Part shown: in pieces, positions 7,893 through 17,177 of the stretch
How positions within the stretch are numbered: the stretch's first letter is position 1
Layout: every line of letters starts with the position of its first letter
Source of the DNA: Ardenticatenaceae bacterium
Lineage (GTDB): Bacteria; Chloroflexota; Anaerolineae; Promineifilales; Promineifilaceae
Reading direction: 5' to 3'
NCBI GenBank assembly: GCA_020634435.1
Contig: JACKBS010000013.1
Location: 1 to 64,000, forward strand
Length of the DNA stretch: 64,000 nucleotides
Program-made: the position numbers and the translations under genes
Notes under the pieces: model-generated
What the model was told of the DNA's origin: nothing
What the model saw: the letters and a program-made list of their open reading frames with translations, nothing else
Databases searched by the model: none

Positions 7893-10892
7893 CTATGTAT
7901 TGGGGTTCGGAGTTGGCGTGAAGGTTGGTAACGGTGTGACCGTGAAAGGCGGTAATGTATTGGTGGGGAGTGGGGTGTAGGTGGCCGTTGGGGGGCGAGA
8001 TGTGGCCGTAGGCGGCAGAGGTGTGGCGGTTTTGATGGGCGTGGCTGTGGGAACGGCCGTTGGCGGTACCGGCGTGTTGCTTGGTCTGGCGGTTGCTGTC
8101 GCCGTGGCATTAGGCTGCGGGGTGATGGTGGGCAGAGGCGTCACCGATGGCGACGGTGAGGGGAAAGGTGTGTTGGATGGCGTCAGGCTGGGTACCGATG
8201 TAGCGGTTTGGGCCACGGTGGTGGCCGTGGCCGCAAAGACCGTCTCTACCAGCGGAGAGAGCGTTTGGATGGGTTCTGGCGTAGGCGTGGGGCAGATGAC
8301 CAACGTGGGGGCCAGGTCGCAGTAAAGTGTGGGGCGCACGACGCTGCTGGTGGCGATGCTGCTCCCCGTAACCGACCCGTATTGATCGGCTTCCAATCGC
8401 AATTGCCGGTTCAGGTCATTCCGCAGGCGACACGTGCCTACAAAACAGTCCATCTCTAAAACGGCCGTTTCTGGTTCGTAAATCACCCCCACCACATTGG
8501 TATCGGTCGTTAGCAGCACTTTGGCCTGCGTGGGAGCTGTCAGCTCAAATTCGTGCATATCGGCATTGTTGTAATGGACGAGCAAACGGCCGTTAACCAG
8601 TTCGACCTGCGTCAATTCATCGTCTTGGCCAAGTTGATTGACGCTGCTAAGCCGCAGCTCCACGTTGGCCGCCAGGTACAGCTCGGCCCCGTCGGACAGC
8701 ACCACACCCATGCGGTCGCTGCCAGATTGGATGGCGGCGTTGGCACCAATCTCTACCAGATCACCGGCGCGGGCCATTTGCCAATCTGTCTGCCCGCTGG
8801 AGCGAAACAGTGCACCCTCACCAGCGGCAAAAATGACGGCAAAACCAGGCTGCGGGACTTCATCTGGAGCAATGAGCGGCGGTACGGCCGTCGGTAGACC
8901 CAACTCTGGATTATTGGCCACAAAAACGGCCGTTGCTGTAAGGCCATCAATAATTTGGGCAATCTCGGTAGCCATGCCGGGCTCAACCAGCACGCCTTGC
9001 GGTCTTGGGCGACTGCCAATCATAAGCAGCACAAAAACGATAAAGACGGCAAAAAAGGAGCCGGTAACCACTCGGAACGGCCGTGTTTTATGCAGCGGTA
9101 CGTGGGGAACGGTGCCGGGCGCTTGCAGCACAACGGCCGTTACGTTGTCTGGCACGCTGCGGTTCAGTGCATCTTGCACCAAAATTTTGGCCGCCTCACC
9201 CGGTGGATTTTCCGACAAGACACGGCGCAGGCGGCGCTGCTGCCAGCCACCGGCATTGGGGGCCAGCAAGCCATCGGTGCACAGCAGTAGCCGGTCATTT
9301 GTTTGCAGCAGCAGCCCCTGATTTTGGCGAGCGGCCGTTTCTTCTTCACGGCCGCTGAGATGCAAGCCCAGGTCCACATGCAGCTCCGGCTGCAAGCCAA
9401 CGGCGCTGCTGGGGGTACCGGATTGGCTGGGGCCGTTTGGCGTGGCATATTCTGCGGGGGTCGCGGGGAGCGGGGTGCTGCGCGTCAGCTGATGCAGCCG
9501 ATTATGCCGCAGCAGGTAGATACGGCCGTTGCCCACCTGAGCCACATACAAGCGATTTTCATGAATGGCTACGACGGCCACCATTGACTGCATTACCAGC
9601 GGCGTGCGCTGCTGCCGCGACACGGCAAAAAGCGTGCGATTGGTTTGTTGCAGTACCTTTTGCAGCATCGCCGGAATCTCGTCAGGAACGGCCGTTGGGG
9701 CGAGCTCAATGCGGTTGAACAGCTCGTTGATGGTCATTTCGGCGGCGAGATGGCCGTGTTGTTCGCTGCTACCACCATCGGAGACGATTGCCAGCAGCAG
9801 CGGTAATCCGCCGCCGGTCCGTACATAGCCTACGCGCAGGCGATCTTCCAGCGTGCCTCGCAGGCGCGACCGGCCAATGTCTTGTTTGGTGCCGCAGCCA
9901 GACAGCCAGGCGCGCAGCCAGTCGGGCAAAGCGTCGGCATCTGGCTCATCTGTTTCGGTGCCGATGCTGCTCACGACACCGCTGCCGCTGTCTGAATCCG
10001 GTTCCAGAATGATTGGCGGCGCGTTGGTAAATTCCGGCGGGGGCAAGGAGTCAATTTGCGCCGCTTGGATGAACGGTTCGGTGAGTGCGGTGGCCGTGGC
10101 ATAACGATCTTCGCGGCTTTTGGCCAGCGCCTTAATCACAATTTGGGTAATTGTTTTGGGCAGGCTGGGGTTGTAGAGGTAGAGCTCGGGCACCGGATCA
10201 GACAGGTGCATGAGGGCGATAGGCAAACGGCCGTCTGCGGCGAATGGCAGCCGCCCGGCCAGCATTTCAAAGAGGATGACTCCCAGCGCGTAAATGTCGG
10301 TACGGCCGTCTAAATGTTCCTGTCCCCGAATTTGCTCCGGGCTCATGTAGGCAGGCGTTCCCACCATGCCCTCGTTGCGGGTCAGGGTAGTGTAAGTGCC
10401 CTCGGCAAACTTGGCCAGGCCAAAATCAGCCAGATACGCCTTGCCCGTATCGTCGAACAAAATATTGGATGGCTTGAGATCGCGGTGAATAATGTTGTGG
10501 GCGTGGGTGGTATCCAGCGCCGGTGCAATCCGGTTGAGGATGGTGGCTACTTCGGTCAGGCTCAGCGGAGCGTGGCGCAGCCGTTCGCGCAGCGAGCCAC
10601 CTTCCATGTAACGCATCACCAGGTACGGCTGCTCGTCCTCTTCGCCAAAGTCATAAACCGGCACAATGGCCGGGTGGTTCAGCGAAGCGACCATGCGGCT
10701 CTCGCGCTTAAAGCGGGAGCGCAACCCTTCGTCGTACTGGCGATCTTTTAGCAGCGCTTTTACCGCCACGCGACGATCCATGTATGGATCGAAGGCAAGG
10801 TAAACAACCGCCATGCCGCCACGGCCTAACAAGGCTTTGATCTGATAACGACCAATCTGCGCGGGTAAAAGGTCTGGTGAGGAATCAATCAT
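7893..10892 (-). CDS. Ser/Thr protein kinase - PP2C phosphatase - TM - FecR-like fusion protein
   Basis: A single 999-residue protein joins opposing activities. Residues 14-275 form a Hanks-type kinase: GRGGMAVVY loop (23-31), Lys45, HRDLKPSN (136-143) and DFG (156-158). Residues about 335-592 form a PP2C-type phosphatase with SDGG (371-374), GNGRIYL, CTDGL (538-542) and DNVTAV (582-587). A membrane helix follows (608-626). Outside the membrane lies a FecR-like beta domain (about 685-880: ASGEGALFRS-type start, VELVNGRLLVHY, VGTCRL) and then a 100-residue Pro/Thr-rich tail. The kinase and phosphatase would face the cytosol. It is divergent from another kinase gene. Domain limits are by eye. 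Confidence 0.85.
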   Translation of the reverse strand: MIDSSPDLLPAQIGRYQIKALLGRGGMAVVYLAFDPYMDRRVAVKALLKDRQYDEGLRSRFKRESRMVASLNHPAIVPVYDFGEEDEQPYLVMRYMEGGSLRERLRHAPLSLTEVATILNRIAPALDTTHAHNIIHRDLKPSNILFDDTGKAYLADFGLAKFAEGTYTTLTRNEGMVGTPAYMSPEQIRGQEHLDGRTDIYALGVILFEMLAGRLPFAADGRLPIALMHLSDPVPELYLYNPSLPKTITQIVIKALAKSREDRYATATALTEPFIQAAQIDSLPPPEFTNAPPIILEPDSDSGSGVVSSIGTETDEPDADALPDWLRAWLSGCGTKQDIGRSRLRGTLEDRLRVGYVRTGGGLPLLLAIVSDGGSSEQHGHLAAEMTINELFNRIELAPTAVPDEIPAMLQKVLQQTNRTLFAVSRQQRTPLVMQSMVAVVAIHENRLYVAQVGNGRIYLLRHNRLHQLTRSTPLPATPAEYATPNGPSQSGTPSSAVGLQPELHVDLGLHLSGREEETAARQNQGLLLQTNDRLLLCTDGLLAPNAGGWQQRRLRRVLSENPPGEAAKILVQDALNRSVPDNVTAVVLQAPGTVPHVPLHKTRPFRVVTGSFFAVFIVFVLLMIGSRPRPQGVLVEPGMATEIAQIIDGLTATAVFVANNPELGLPTAVPPLIAPDEVPQPGFAVIFAAGEGALFRSSGQTDWQMARAGDLVEIGANAAIQSGSDRMGVVLSDGAELYLAANVELRLSSVNQLGQDDELTQVELVNGRLLVHYNNADMHEFELTAPTQAKVLLTTDTNVVGVIYEPETAVLEMDCFVGTCRLRNDLNRQLRLEADQYGSVTGSSIATSSVVRPTLYCDLAPTLVICPTPTPEPIQTLSPLVETVFAATATTVAQTATSVPSLTPSNTPFPSPSPSVTPLPTITPQPNATATATARPSNTPVPPTAVPTATPIKTATPLPPTATSRPPTATYTPLPTNTLPPFTVTPLPTFTPTPNPNT

Positions 10893-11379
10893 GCAAGCGA
10901 CAAAACTGTTTTAGAGTACAAGCATACGTTACAATAACGGCTCGCGTTTGCTTCGCCTGAAAAACGGCCGAATCATCTCTTAACTTTAGCCGTTTTGTTT
11001 AGGGCTCCGGGCACACGAAAAAAAGCGTAAAAATTGCCACAACGTTCCTAATTGTAACAAAGAAAAAAAGGCCGTGCGCTTAGCTTATTGTACTATGCAA
11101 CAGAAAGATTGTCGTTGAACTGTTGTGAAACCCTAATTTGTGCCCTTGGGCTTGCGCGGTATGGTAGGATATATCTGGTTGTGGACAACATCGTTTGACA
11201 GGCAAAATAACTCGCTCGTACAACTTGCATCATAGAGAACGGATCGCTCTTACCAGCCAAAGCGTAGCAAATTCACTGCCAGTTCACGGGCATATGCCCT
11301 GGCGCGGAAATATATCCTATACCACTGCCCGCGCCGGATTTGATAGGATGCAATTGTTGGTTCGGTTAGAAGGACAAGA
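10893..11379. promoter_or_regulatory. Divergent regulatory region between two kinase genes
   Basis: This 487-base gap lies between two divergently transcribed Ser/Thr kinase genes. It is AT-richer than its surroundings. A TTGACA box occurs near 11195, and TAGGAT words near 11167 and 11343 could serve as -10 elements for the rightward gene. I cannot assign a promoter firmly. An open frame at 11195-11392 has no family likeness and is not annotated. Confidence 0.35.
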
Positions 11380-12210
11380 ATGGCAAAAATAGGCCGGTAT
11401 GAAATTCTTGAGGAGTTAGGCAATGGCGAAATGGCATCCGTCTATTTAGCGCGTGATCCGTTTATCAAGCGGGAAGTTGCCATTAAAGTGCTGGCCTACG
11501 AGCTGACGCAAGATTCCCTTTTCCTCAACTTTTTCTACCAGGAAGCCGAAGCAATTGCCTCTCTAGAACATCCCACCATCGTGCCCATTTACGATTTTGG
11601 CCTGCACGGCATTCAGCCGTACATTGTTATGCGCTACATGCCCAATGGCTCACTAGAACACCGCCTGAAGCGGCGCGGCCTCAACCGCCAGGAGCTGTGT
11701 GATCTGATGGGCCGTGTGGCGGAAGGGTTGGACGAAGCGCATTCTCTGGGGATTGTGCATCGGGATGTCAAGCCGTCGAACATCATGTTTAACCAGTCGT
11801 ACGATGCCTTCCTGACGGATTTTGGGCTGGCCAAGTTTACCAGCCGCAAGACGGGCATGACCGGGACGCTGCTTGTTGGAACCCCAGAGTACATGAGCCC
11901 GGAGCAGGCCCAACGTTTGCAGGTAGACGGCCGTTCCGATGTCTATTCGCTCGGGGTGATTTTGTATCTTATTCTCACCGGACGGCACCCCTTCCGCCAG
12001 GCCACAGCGTCGCGCACGGCGTCGGCGCACGTACATGCGCCCATCCCCAGCGTGCGCAGCGTCATCCCCGAATTGCCCGCCATGTGGGATGAGATCATTG
12101 GTCGGGCTATGGCCAAAGACCCCCACAATCGGTACGATACGGTACTCTCCTTTGCGCGGGATGTTGCTTTGGCCACGCGTGGCCAGTGGCACCTGCGCAC
12201 CGTCCCTTAG
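11380..12210 (+). CDS. Stand-alone Ser/Thr protein kinase domain
   Basis: A 276-residue protein that is almost entirely a Hanks-type kinase catalytic domain. It has the nucleotide loop (GNGEMASVY, 14-22, where the usual third glycine is Ala), Lys36, HRDVKPSN (127-134), DFG (147-149), GTPEYMSPEQ in the activation segment and DVYSLGVILY. It has no membrane helix and no sensor domain, so it is soluble and must be recruited by others. An AAGGAC site precedes the ATG. It converges with the Calx-beta protein gene. Confidence 0.88.
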   Translation: MAKIGRYEILEELGNGEMASVYLARDPFIKREVAIKVLAYELTQDSLFLNFFYQEAEAIASLEHPTIVPIYDFGLHGIQPYIVMRYMPNGSLEHRLKRRGLNRQELCDLMGRVAEGLDEAHSLGIVHRDVKPSNIMFNQSYDAFLTDFGLAKFTSRKTGMTGTLLVGTPEYMSPEQAQRLQVDGRSDVYSLGVILYLILTGRHPFRQATASRTASAHVHAPIPSVRSVIPELPAMWDEIIGRAMAKDPHNRYDTVLSFARDVALATRGQWHLRTVP

Positions 12211-12217
12211 CCAGAGA

Positions 12218-13330
12218 TCATCTGGTGACGAAGGGTAGAAAGATTGTAAAGTTAGCCACGTCGTCATCTTGAATGGTGAAGACGGCCGTACTCTCGCCCA
12301 AAAGCCCATTTTCCACATTAGCTAACTGCAAACTAAACGTTTCATCTGGCTCTGGCAGAACATCGGGCAGCAGTGTCAGGTTGATTGTCTGGCTCAGGCT
12401 ACCGGGCGTAAACGTGAGTGTGCCGCTGCTGGCAATAAAATCTTCTCCGGCAACGGCCGTTCCATTGCTGAGGTTGTACTGCACGGTTGTGGTGAGTGGG
12501 GAGGTCATGTTGAGATTGACGGTAAAGGTGGTTTGTGTAACGGTTTCAGGAAGAGTAACGGCCGTTTCGGCTACGCTCACCGTCGGGGCAATATCTGTGG
12601 TAATGCTCACATCTCCCACCCACACTTCCGCCCCTGCTTGTGAGGTGTTATCGCCCAAAAAGAGCTGGCTGGGCACTTCATAGGGATCAACTGGAAGGGT
12701 CGGAATCCAATCGGTGTACTGGCGTAGTGGCCCGGTTAGCAGCGGCATGCCGTCGGCGGTTAGCAGGTAGGTATCGCCAATCATAATAAGTTCGTAGCGA
12801 GTCATAGCTGCGGTTGTGTCGTAAGCCGCGCCTTCCGCATGGGTAAACAGCTGCGCGCCGTTGCCTTCTTGTACCCAAATTTCATCAGCCCAAAAGGCCA
12901 ACTCCACACCGTACAAATCCTCGGTGAGCAAAAGCACGTTAAACCCGGCCCGGTCATTGTTGTTGTGCGTCTCCGTCACCAACCGCAAATCCAGGCTGAG
13001 CTGGAATCCAGCCGTGCGGGTCAGCGTAGGCATTGCCGATGAGGTCACGGTGTTGCCTGCATAATCTGCCAGTTGGTTGTGGGTGTTTAGCACGGTCACC
13101 GGGGCGCTGTAGGTCTGGCTGGCCAGCACGGTGAAAGGCGGCTGTGGATTTAAAGCCACATAGCTGAAGTTTTGTTGGTCGGGCGTGGTGCCCAGGCTGC
13201 TGTCGTAGAGTAGGGTGGTGTTGGCCTGTGCCGCTGAGTAAACGGTTCGCAGGGGATTGAGCAAGTTAATGAGGCTGAACAGGGTGGCGGTTAAAACGGC
13301 CGTTACTATCCAAACACGTTTGATCGGCAT
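12218..13330 (-). CDS. Secreted Calx-beta domain protein
   Basis: A 370-residue exported protein. The start at 13330 gives a classic signal peptide (MPIKRVWIVTAVLTATLFSLI) and follows an AAGGAAAAG site; the longer upstream frame would overlap the aroE end. Residues about 50-245 form an all-beta, lectin/laminin-G-like region with no firm family. Residues about 255-355 are a Calx-beta repeat (TAVAGEDFIASSGTLTF, EPDETFSLQL). The protein ends IFLPFVTR, resembling a hydrophobic (I/V)(F/Y)LP tail I recall from secreted Chloroflexi proteins; a role in surface sorting is only a guess. It is separated by 35 bases from aroE. Confidence 0.75.
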   Translation of the reverse strand: MPIKRVWIVTAVLTATLFSLINLLNPLRTVYSAAQANTTLLYDSSLGTTPDQQNFSYVALNPQPPFTVLASQTYSAPVTVLNTHNQLADYAGNTVTSSAMPTLTRTAGFQLSLDLRLVTETHNNNDRAGFNVLLLTEDLYGVELAFWADEIWVQEGNGAQLFTHAEGAAYDTTAAMTRYELIMIGDTYLLTADGMPLLTGPLRQYTDWIPTLPVDPYEVPSQLFLGDNTSQAGAEVWVGDVSITTDIAPTVSVAETAVTLPETVTQTTFTVNLNMTSPLTTTVQYNLSNGTAVAGEDFIASSGTLTFTPGSLSQTINLTLLPDVLPEPDETFSLQLANVENGLLGESTAVFTIQDDDVANFTIFLPFVTR

Positions 13331-13365
13331 GGGCTTTTCCTTTACGTGAATTGAGTTGTTTTGCT

Positions 13366-14229
13366 TTATGCGTTGAGCTGCTGGAGGGCGGTGGCCATTA
13401 CGGCCGTATCGGGCTGCTGGCCGGTCCACAGAGCAAACGCCTGGGCACCTTGCTGCACCAGCATCCCCAGGCCGTTGTAAGCACGGCAGCCCGCCGCCTC
13501 TGCCTGCTGCATCAATCTGGTATGGCCCGGATTGTACACCAGGTCGTACACGGTGGCGTCTACGGGGATGGGCAGATTGTTGGGCCAGGGAGAACTCTCT
13601 TCGTTGGGCGTCATGCCCAGTGGCGTACTGTTGATGATAAGCGGCGCGTGGCGTTGGCCTGCCACCTGGCGCAGTTCAGCGAGGGGATGGCTGGTCAGTT
13701 GCGCGGCAGGCAGCTGCGCCCGCAAATCAGCCAGCAGTGCCTCGGCCTGGGCGATGCGCCGGGCCAGCACATGCACCCGCGCCCCCGATTTGGCCAGGCC
13801 ATAGGCCACGGCCCGGGCCGATCCACCCGCGCCTAGCAGCAGGCAGTCCCGATTGGCGATGGCAATGTCGTGCGCTTCCAAGTCGGCCAAAAAGCCGGAC
13901 CAGTCGGTGTTGTGCCCAGAGAGACGGCCGTTTTCCCCCACCACAATCGTATTGACTGCGCCAATGACCTGTGCCCCCGGCTCGATTTCGTCCAGCAGGG
14001 GCATGACGGCTTGCTTGTGCGGCACGGTCACGTTCACCCCCCGAATTCCCAGAGCAGAGAGAGCAGAAACGGCCGTTGCCACATTCTCCGGCTTCACGGG
14101 CAGGGGCACGTAGGCCCAGTTCAGCCCCAGCGCCTGCGCGGCCGCATTGTGCATCGCCGGGCTAAAGCTGTGCGCTACAGGCCAGCCGATGAGACCAATC
14201 AGTTGTGTTTTGCCGTTGATAGGGTTCAT
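13366..14229 (-). CDS. aroE: Shikimate dehydrogenase
   Basis: Catalyses NADPH-dependent reduction of 3-dehydroshikimate to shikimate in the aromatic amino acid pathway. The 287-residue protein shows the substrate-binding start (GLIGWPVAHSFSPAMHNAA), the catalytic Lys in VTVPHKQAVMPLLD, the NTDWSGF motif, and the nucleotide loop GAGGSARAVAYGL. The C-terminal motif YDLVYNPGHTRLM and the final Gln/Leu helix are also typical. It follows aroA on the same strand with a 29-base gap containing a perfect palindrome, so the two pathway genes are likely co-transcribed. Confidence 0.95.
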   Translation of the reverse strand: MNPINGKTQLIGLIGWPVAHSFSPAMHNAAAQALGLNWAYVPLPVKPENVATAVSALSALGIRGVNVTVPHKQAVMPLLDEIEPGAQVIGAVNTIVVGENGRLSGHNTDWSGFLADLEAHDIAIANRDCLLLGAGGSARAVAYGLAKSGARVHVLARRIAQAEALLADLRAQLPAAQLTSHPLAELRQVAGQRHAPLIINSTPLGMTPNEESSPWPNNLPIPVDATVYDLVYNPGHTRLMQQAEAAGCRAYNGLGMLVQQGAQAFALWTGQQPDTAVMATALQQLNA

Positions 14230-14238
14230 GATTCATAG

Positions 14239-14258
14239 CCTGGGGCTTAAGCCCCAGG
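14239..14258. repeat. Perfect 20-bp palindrome between aroA and aroE
   Basis: CCTGGGGCTTAAGCCCCAGG reads the same on both strands and abuts the aroA stop codon. It forms a strong hairpin in RNA, but no T run follows. It is either a weak processing or termination signal or one of the window's dispersed palindromes. Confidence 0.7.
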
Positions 14259-15590
14259 TTAATGGAGCCATTCCATATTTGCGCCAAGCGCCTGCATCAT
14301 TTCCACAAAACCAGGGAAACTGTCGGCAATGCAGCCTGCATCGTGTACCAGCGTATTCCCGTGTGTCACCAGCCCGGCCACCGCCAGCGACATGCCCAGT
14401 CGGTGGTCATCGTGGCTGTCCACTTCGCCGCCGTACAGCCGCAGCGGGCCGCCCACCGCGAAGCCATCAGCGCTTTCCATCATCTCCACGCCCAGCTTGC
14501 GCAGCTCGCCAGCCAGCACAGAAATACGATCCACTTCCTTCACGCGCAGCTCAGCGGCATCGCTGACCTGGCTGACGCCCGCCGCCTGGGTGGTAGCTAC
14601 AGCCCAAATGGGCAGCTCGTCAATGCCGCGCACCACGGTATCGCCGCTCACCTTGGTGCTGTGCAGTTCGCTAAACGAGACGGTGAGGTCGCCCAGCCGC
14701 TCGCCGCCGCTGAGGTGGTCGTTGTGTATTTTCAATTCAGCACCCATCGCTTGCAGCATGTCCAAGATGCCCGTGCGGGTTTCGTTGAGACCCACCCCGG
14801 CAATGGTAATTTGTGAGTGTGGCACGATGGCGGCGGCCACCAGCGGAAAAGCAGCAGAAGATGGATCGGCAGGAACAGTGAGGTCTAACGGCCGTAAAAC
14901 CCACCCGCCATCCGGCGCTTCTGGCAAAATAACCCAATCCCCTTCCACGCGAATCGGCACGCCCATGGCTTGCAGCATCCGCTCGGTGTGGTCGCGGGCC
15001 GGACCCGGCTGGTAGACACGTGTTTCGCCAGAAGCATAGAGCCCGGCCAGTAAAATGGCGCTCTTCACCTGAGCGCTGGCCACGTTCATGCGGTATTCAA
15101 GGCCATGCAGGGGGCTGGGGGAGATGGTGAGGGGCGCACGGCCGTTTTCCGCCATAATAGTGGCCCCCATCTCACCCAACGGCTCGGTGATGCGGCGCAT
15201 CGGCCGTTTGCGCAGCTGGTCGCTGCCATCCAGCACGCTGGGAAAACGTTGCCCAGCCAAGAGCCCGGCCAGCAGGCGCATCCCTGTGCCCGCGTTGCGG
15301 CAGTCCAGCGGCTGCGTCGGAGCCTGCCAGCCGTGCAGGCCAACGCCTTCAATCGTTAAATCCCAGGCCGTGTCTGATCGTTTGTCAATGTCAATGTGGA
15401 CGCCCAAACTTTGCACGATGGCCAGCGTGGCCATCGTATCCCCGGCGGGCAGCCAGCGCCGCACGTGGCTGGTGCCCTCGGCCAGCGAAGCCAACATCAC
15501 CGCCCGGTGGCTGATAGACTTGTCGCCAGGGACGGAAACGACGCCTTGCAGCGGCGTCTTTTGGGGGCGAACCAGCAGCTGCCTACTCAT
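14259..15590 (-). CDS. aroA: 3-phosphoshikimate 1-carboxyvinyltransferase (EPSP synthase)
   Basis: Transfers the enolpyruvyl group of PEP to shikimate-3-phosphate. The 443-residue protein has PGDKSISHRAVMLASLAEG at residues 22-40, the LDCRNAGTGMRLLAGLLAG motif, the GSDQLRKRPM loop, and the C-terminal DHRLGMSLAVAGL motif. GNAGT-type residues contacting PEP are conserved as RNAGTGMR. The stop/start overlap ATGA at 15587-15590 couples it to the SEC-C gene upstream in the operon, and aroE follows. Confidence 0.95.
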   Translation of the reverse strand: MSRQLLVRPQKTPLQGVVSVPGDKSISHRAVMLASLAEGTSHVRRWLPAGDTMATLAIVQSLGVHIDIDKRSDTAWDLTIEGVGLHGWQAPTQPLDCRNAGTGMRLLAGLLAGQRFPSVLDGSDQLRKRPMRRITEPLGEMGATIMAENGRAPLTISPSPLHGLEYRMNVASAQVKSAILLAGLYASGETRVYQPGPARDHTERMLQAMGVPIRVEGDWVILPEAPDGGWVLRPLDLTVPADPSSAAFPLVAAAIVPHSQITIAGVGLNETRTGILDMLQAMGAELKIHNDHLSGGERLGDLTVSFSELHSTKVSGDTVVRGIDELPIWAVATTQAAGVSQVSDAAELRVKEVDRISVLAGELRKLGVEMMESADGFAVGGPLRLYGGEVDSHDDHRLGMSLAVAGLVTHGNTLVHDAGCIADSFPGFVEMMQALGANMEWLH

Positions 15591-16408
15591 CGTTTAAAGC
15601 GGGCCATGCCGCGGGCTATTTTTTGCGTTTTGGTGTCAGGTCGATTGGGGTCCATGCGGACAACCGGTGGCCGACCCTGGTTTTTGGCTTCTAGCAGCGC
15701 ATGGTGCACCAGCAAATGGCTGTGCTTGCGCATAAACTGCACGTGGCTGGCGTCGGGATGTTCGGCCAGGTACGCTTCTTTGGCGGCTTCAATTTTGGCC
15801 TTCACGTCGGTGATTTCATCGGCGGGTAGGTAGGCGGCGGTGGTGCTGAGTTCGGTATGGTCAAACACGGGCACCAGCCGGGTGATGATGAGTTCGCCCA
15901 GCTCTACGTTGCCGCGCCCGCCAGCTTCAAACACCTCAAAATCTTCACCAGTGAAGTAGTCGCGCAGCTGCAATGTTTGGCCTTCGTAAGCGGTCAGTTC
16001 GTACAGGCTGACCGCGCCAACCCCGGTCCAATCGGACGCAAGTTTCTGCTGCTGAGCCGATAAATTGTCCATATTTTCCTCGGCGTACAGCTCGATGAGG
16101 CGCTTGCCGCTGGGCAGTTCATGGTCAAAGGTAAACCAGTCGAAGAAGCGCAGGGCTTCGGGCTGGCTCATCTGCTCGGCGTTGGAATGATCGTAGTAAC
16201 CGTCCCAGTATAGGGGCAGGGTTTTGGCAAATTCTTCGGCAAAACGCTCGTCGCGGGCGAACTTGAGCAGGTCGCGCCGGATGAAATTGCCTGCGCGATC
16301 CATGAGGCTGCGTTCTTTTTCCTGCTCCTGATCTGCCTGCATGTGGCATTTTTTGTATTTGAGGCCGCTGCCGCAGTAGCAGAGGTCGTTGCGTCCTGGT
16401 TTGCTCAT
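15587..16408 (-). CDS. SEC-C metal-binding motif protein
   Basis: A 273-residue protein that starts with a SEC-C zinc motif (PGRNDLCYCGSGLKYKKCH, residues 4-22), as at the end of SecA and in many stand-alone proteins. The rest is acidic and alpha/beta with no family I can name; a central segment contains LIELYAEENMDNLSAQQQKLASDW. The motif may help it bind ribosomes or other proteins, but this is inference. It overlaps aroA and the HAD gene by 4 bases each, in an operon with no evident functional theme. Confidence 0.75.
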   Translation of the reverse strand: MSKPGRNDLCYCGSGLKYKKCHMQADQEQEKERSLMDRAGNFIRRDLLKFARDERFAEEFAKTLPLYWDGYYDHSNAEQMSQPEALRFFDWFTFDHELPSGKRLIELYAEENMDNLSAQQQKLASDWTGVGAVSLYELTAYEGQTLQLRDYFTGEDFEVFEAGGRGNVELGELIITRLVPVFDHTELSTTAAYLPADEITDVKAKIEAAKEAYLAEHPDASHVQFMRKHSHLLVHHALLEAKNQGRPPVVRMDPNRPDTKTQKIARGMARFKR

Positions 16409-17157
16409 GATTCACCTTCTAACTGTGCCAGAATGGGCAGCAGTTCCTCTAATTTGGAGATTGTAAAATGGGGTTCGACCCCGTTGAGATCACGGTTGAG
16501 ATGGGGCGGGGAAATCAGCACGCTGGTCAGGCCAGCCTGGTTCGCCCCGGCAATATCATTTTCTGGCCGATCGCCCACAAAAACGGCCGCTTCCGCTGCC
16601 ACATCCAGCAGTTCCAATGCCCGTTGGTAGATGACGGGATGGGGCTTCATGTAGCCGACATCGCCAGATGTTAGTCGGGCATCCAGGTAGTCCAGAATGC
16701 CAAAGGCGCTTAGCTCAATTTCGCGCATCCAGATGGGCTGCATGGAGTTGGTGATGAGGCCTGTTTTGTAGCCTTCATTTTTAAGCTGGGCCAAAACGGT
16801 GAGCGTGTCCTCGAAGGGGGCGACACCGGGGATCACGCCCCAATCATAAGCGCACAGCACAGCTTCCATGTCGATTTGGGCCACATCCAGGCCGCAGTTG
16901 GCAAACAAAGTTTGCAGCAGCCCGGCAAAGGAGACGCCGCTCCAATCTTTCTTGGCTTCGGTCCAGACGGCAATCATGGTGGCCCGGAACTGCTCAAAAA
17001 AATCCTGGAAAGGCGGCAGCTTGTGGTTTTGCCTGGTGAGGTGGTCGTAGACGTTTTTCAGATGGCGGATTTCAATGGTGGTGACATCACCTTGCGCACC
17101 CGACCAATCGATCAGGGTGTCATCCATATCAAACAGAACCGCACGAATCCGAGCCAT
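16405..17157 (-). CDS. HAD-superfamily hydrolase
   Basis: A 250-residue haloacid-dehalogenase-like phosphatase. Motif I is FDMDDTLIDW (nucleophile Asp near residue 10), motif II is GLITNSMQ, and motif III/IV are the MKPHPVIYQ lysine and VFVGDRPENDIAGANQAG. The cap is the helical C1 type, as in phosphoglycolate phosphatase and YjjG-like enzymes. Substrates are probably small phosphorylated metabolites. It is the first gene of the HAD - SEC-C - aroA - aroE run. Confidence 0.85.
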   Translation of the reverse strand: MARIRAVLFDMDDTLIDWSGAQGDVTTIEIRHLKNVYDHLTRQNHKLPPFQDFFEQFRATMIAVWTEAKKDWSGVSFAGLLQTLFANCGLDVAQIDMEAVLCAYDWGVIPGVAPFEDTLTVLAQLKNEGYKTGLITNSMQPIWMREIELSAFGILDYLDARLTSGDVGYMKPHPVIYQRALELLDVAAEAAVFVGDRPENDIAGANQAGLTSVLISPPHLNRDLNGVEPHFTISKLEELLPILAQLEGES

Positions 17158-17177
17158 TTTTCCCTTCAGTTAGAATG

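Noticed and set aside
7981..8459. Gly/Val-rich open frames opposite the kinase-fusion gene
   Set aside because: They are the reverse reading of its Pro/Thr-rich tail; the same applies to 32166-32530 opposite the SH3 protein.
11195..11392. 65-residue open frame upstream of the second kinase
   Set aside because: It overlaps the kinase start, begins at a TTG, shows no family likeness and lies in a divergent promoter region.
14262..15833. Long plus-strand frames across aroA
   Set aside because: They are antisense shadows in a GC-rich gene; aroA itself has complete family motifs.
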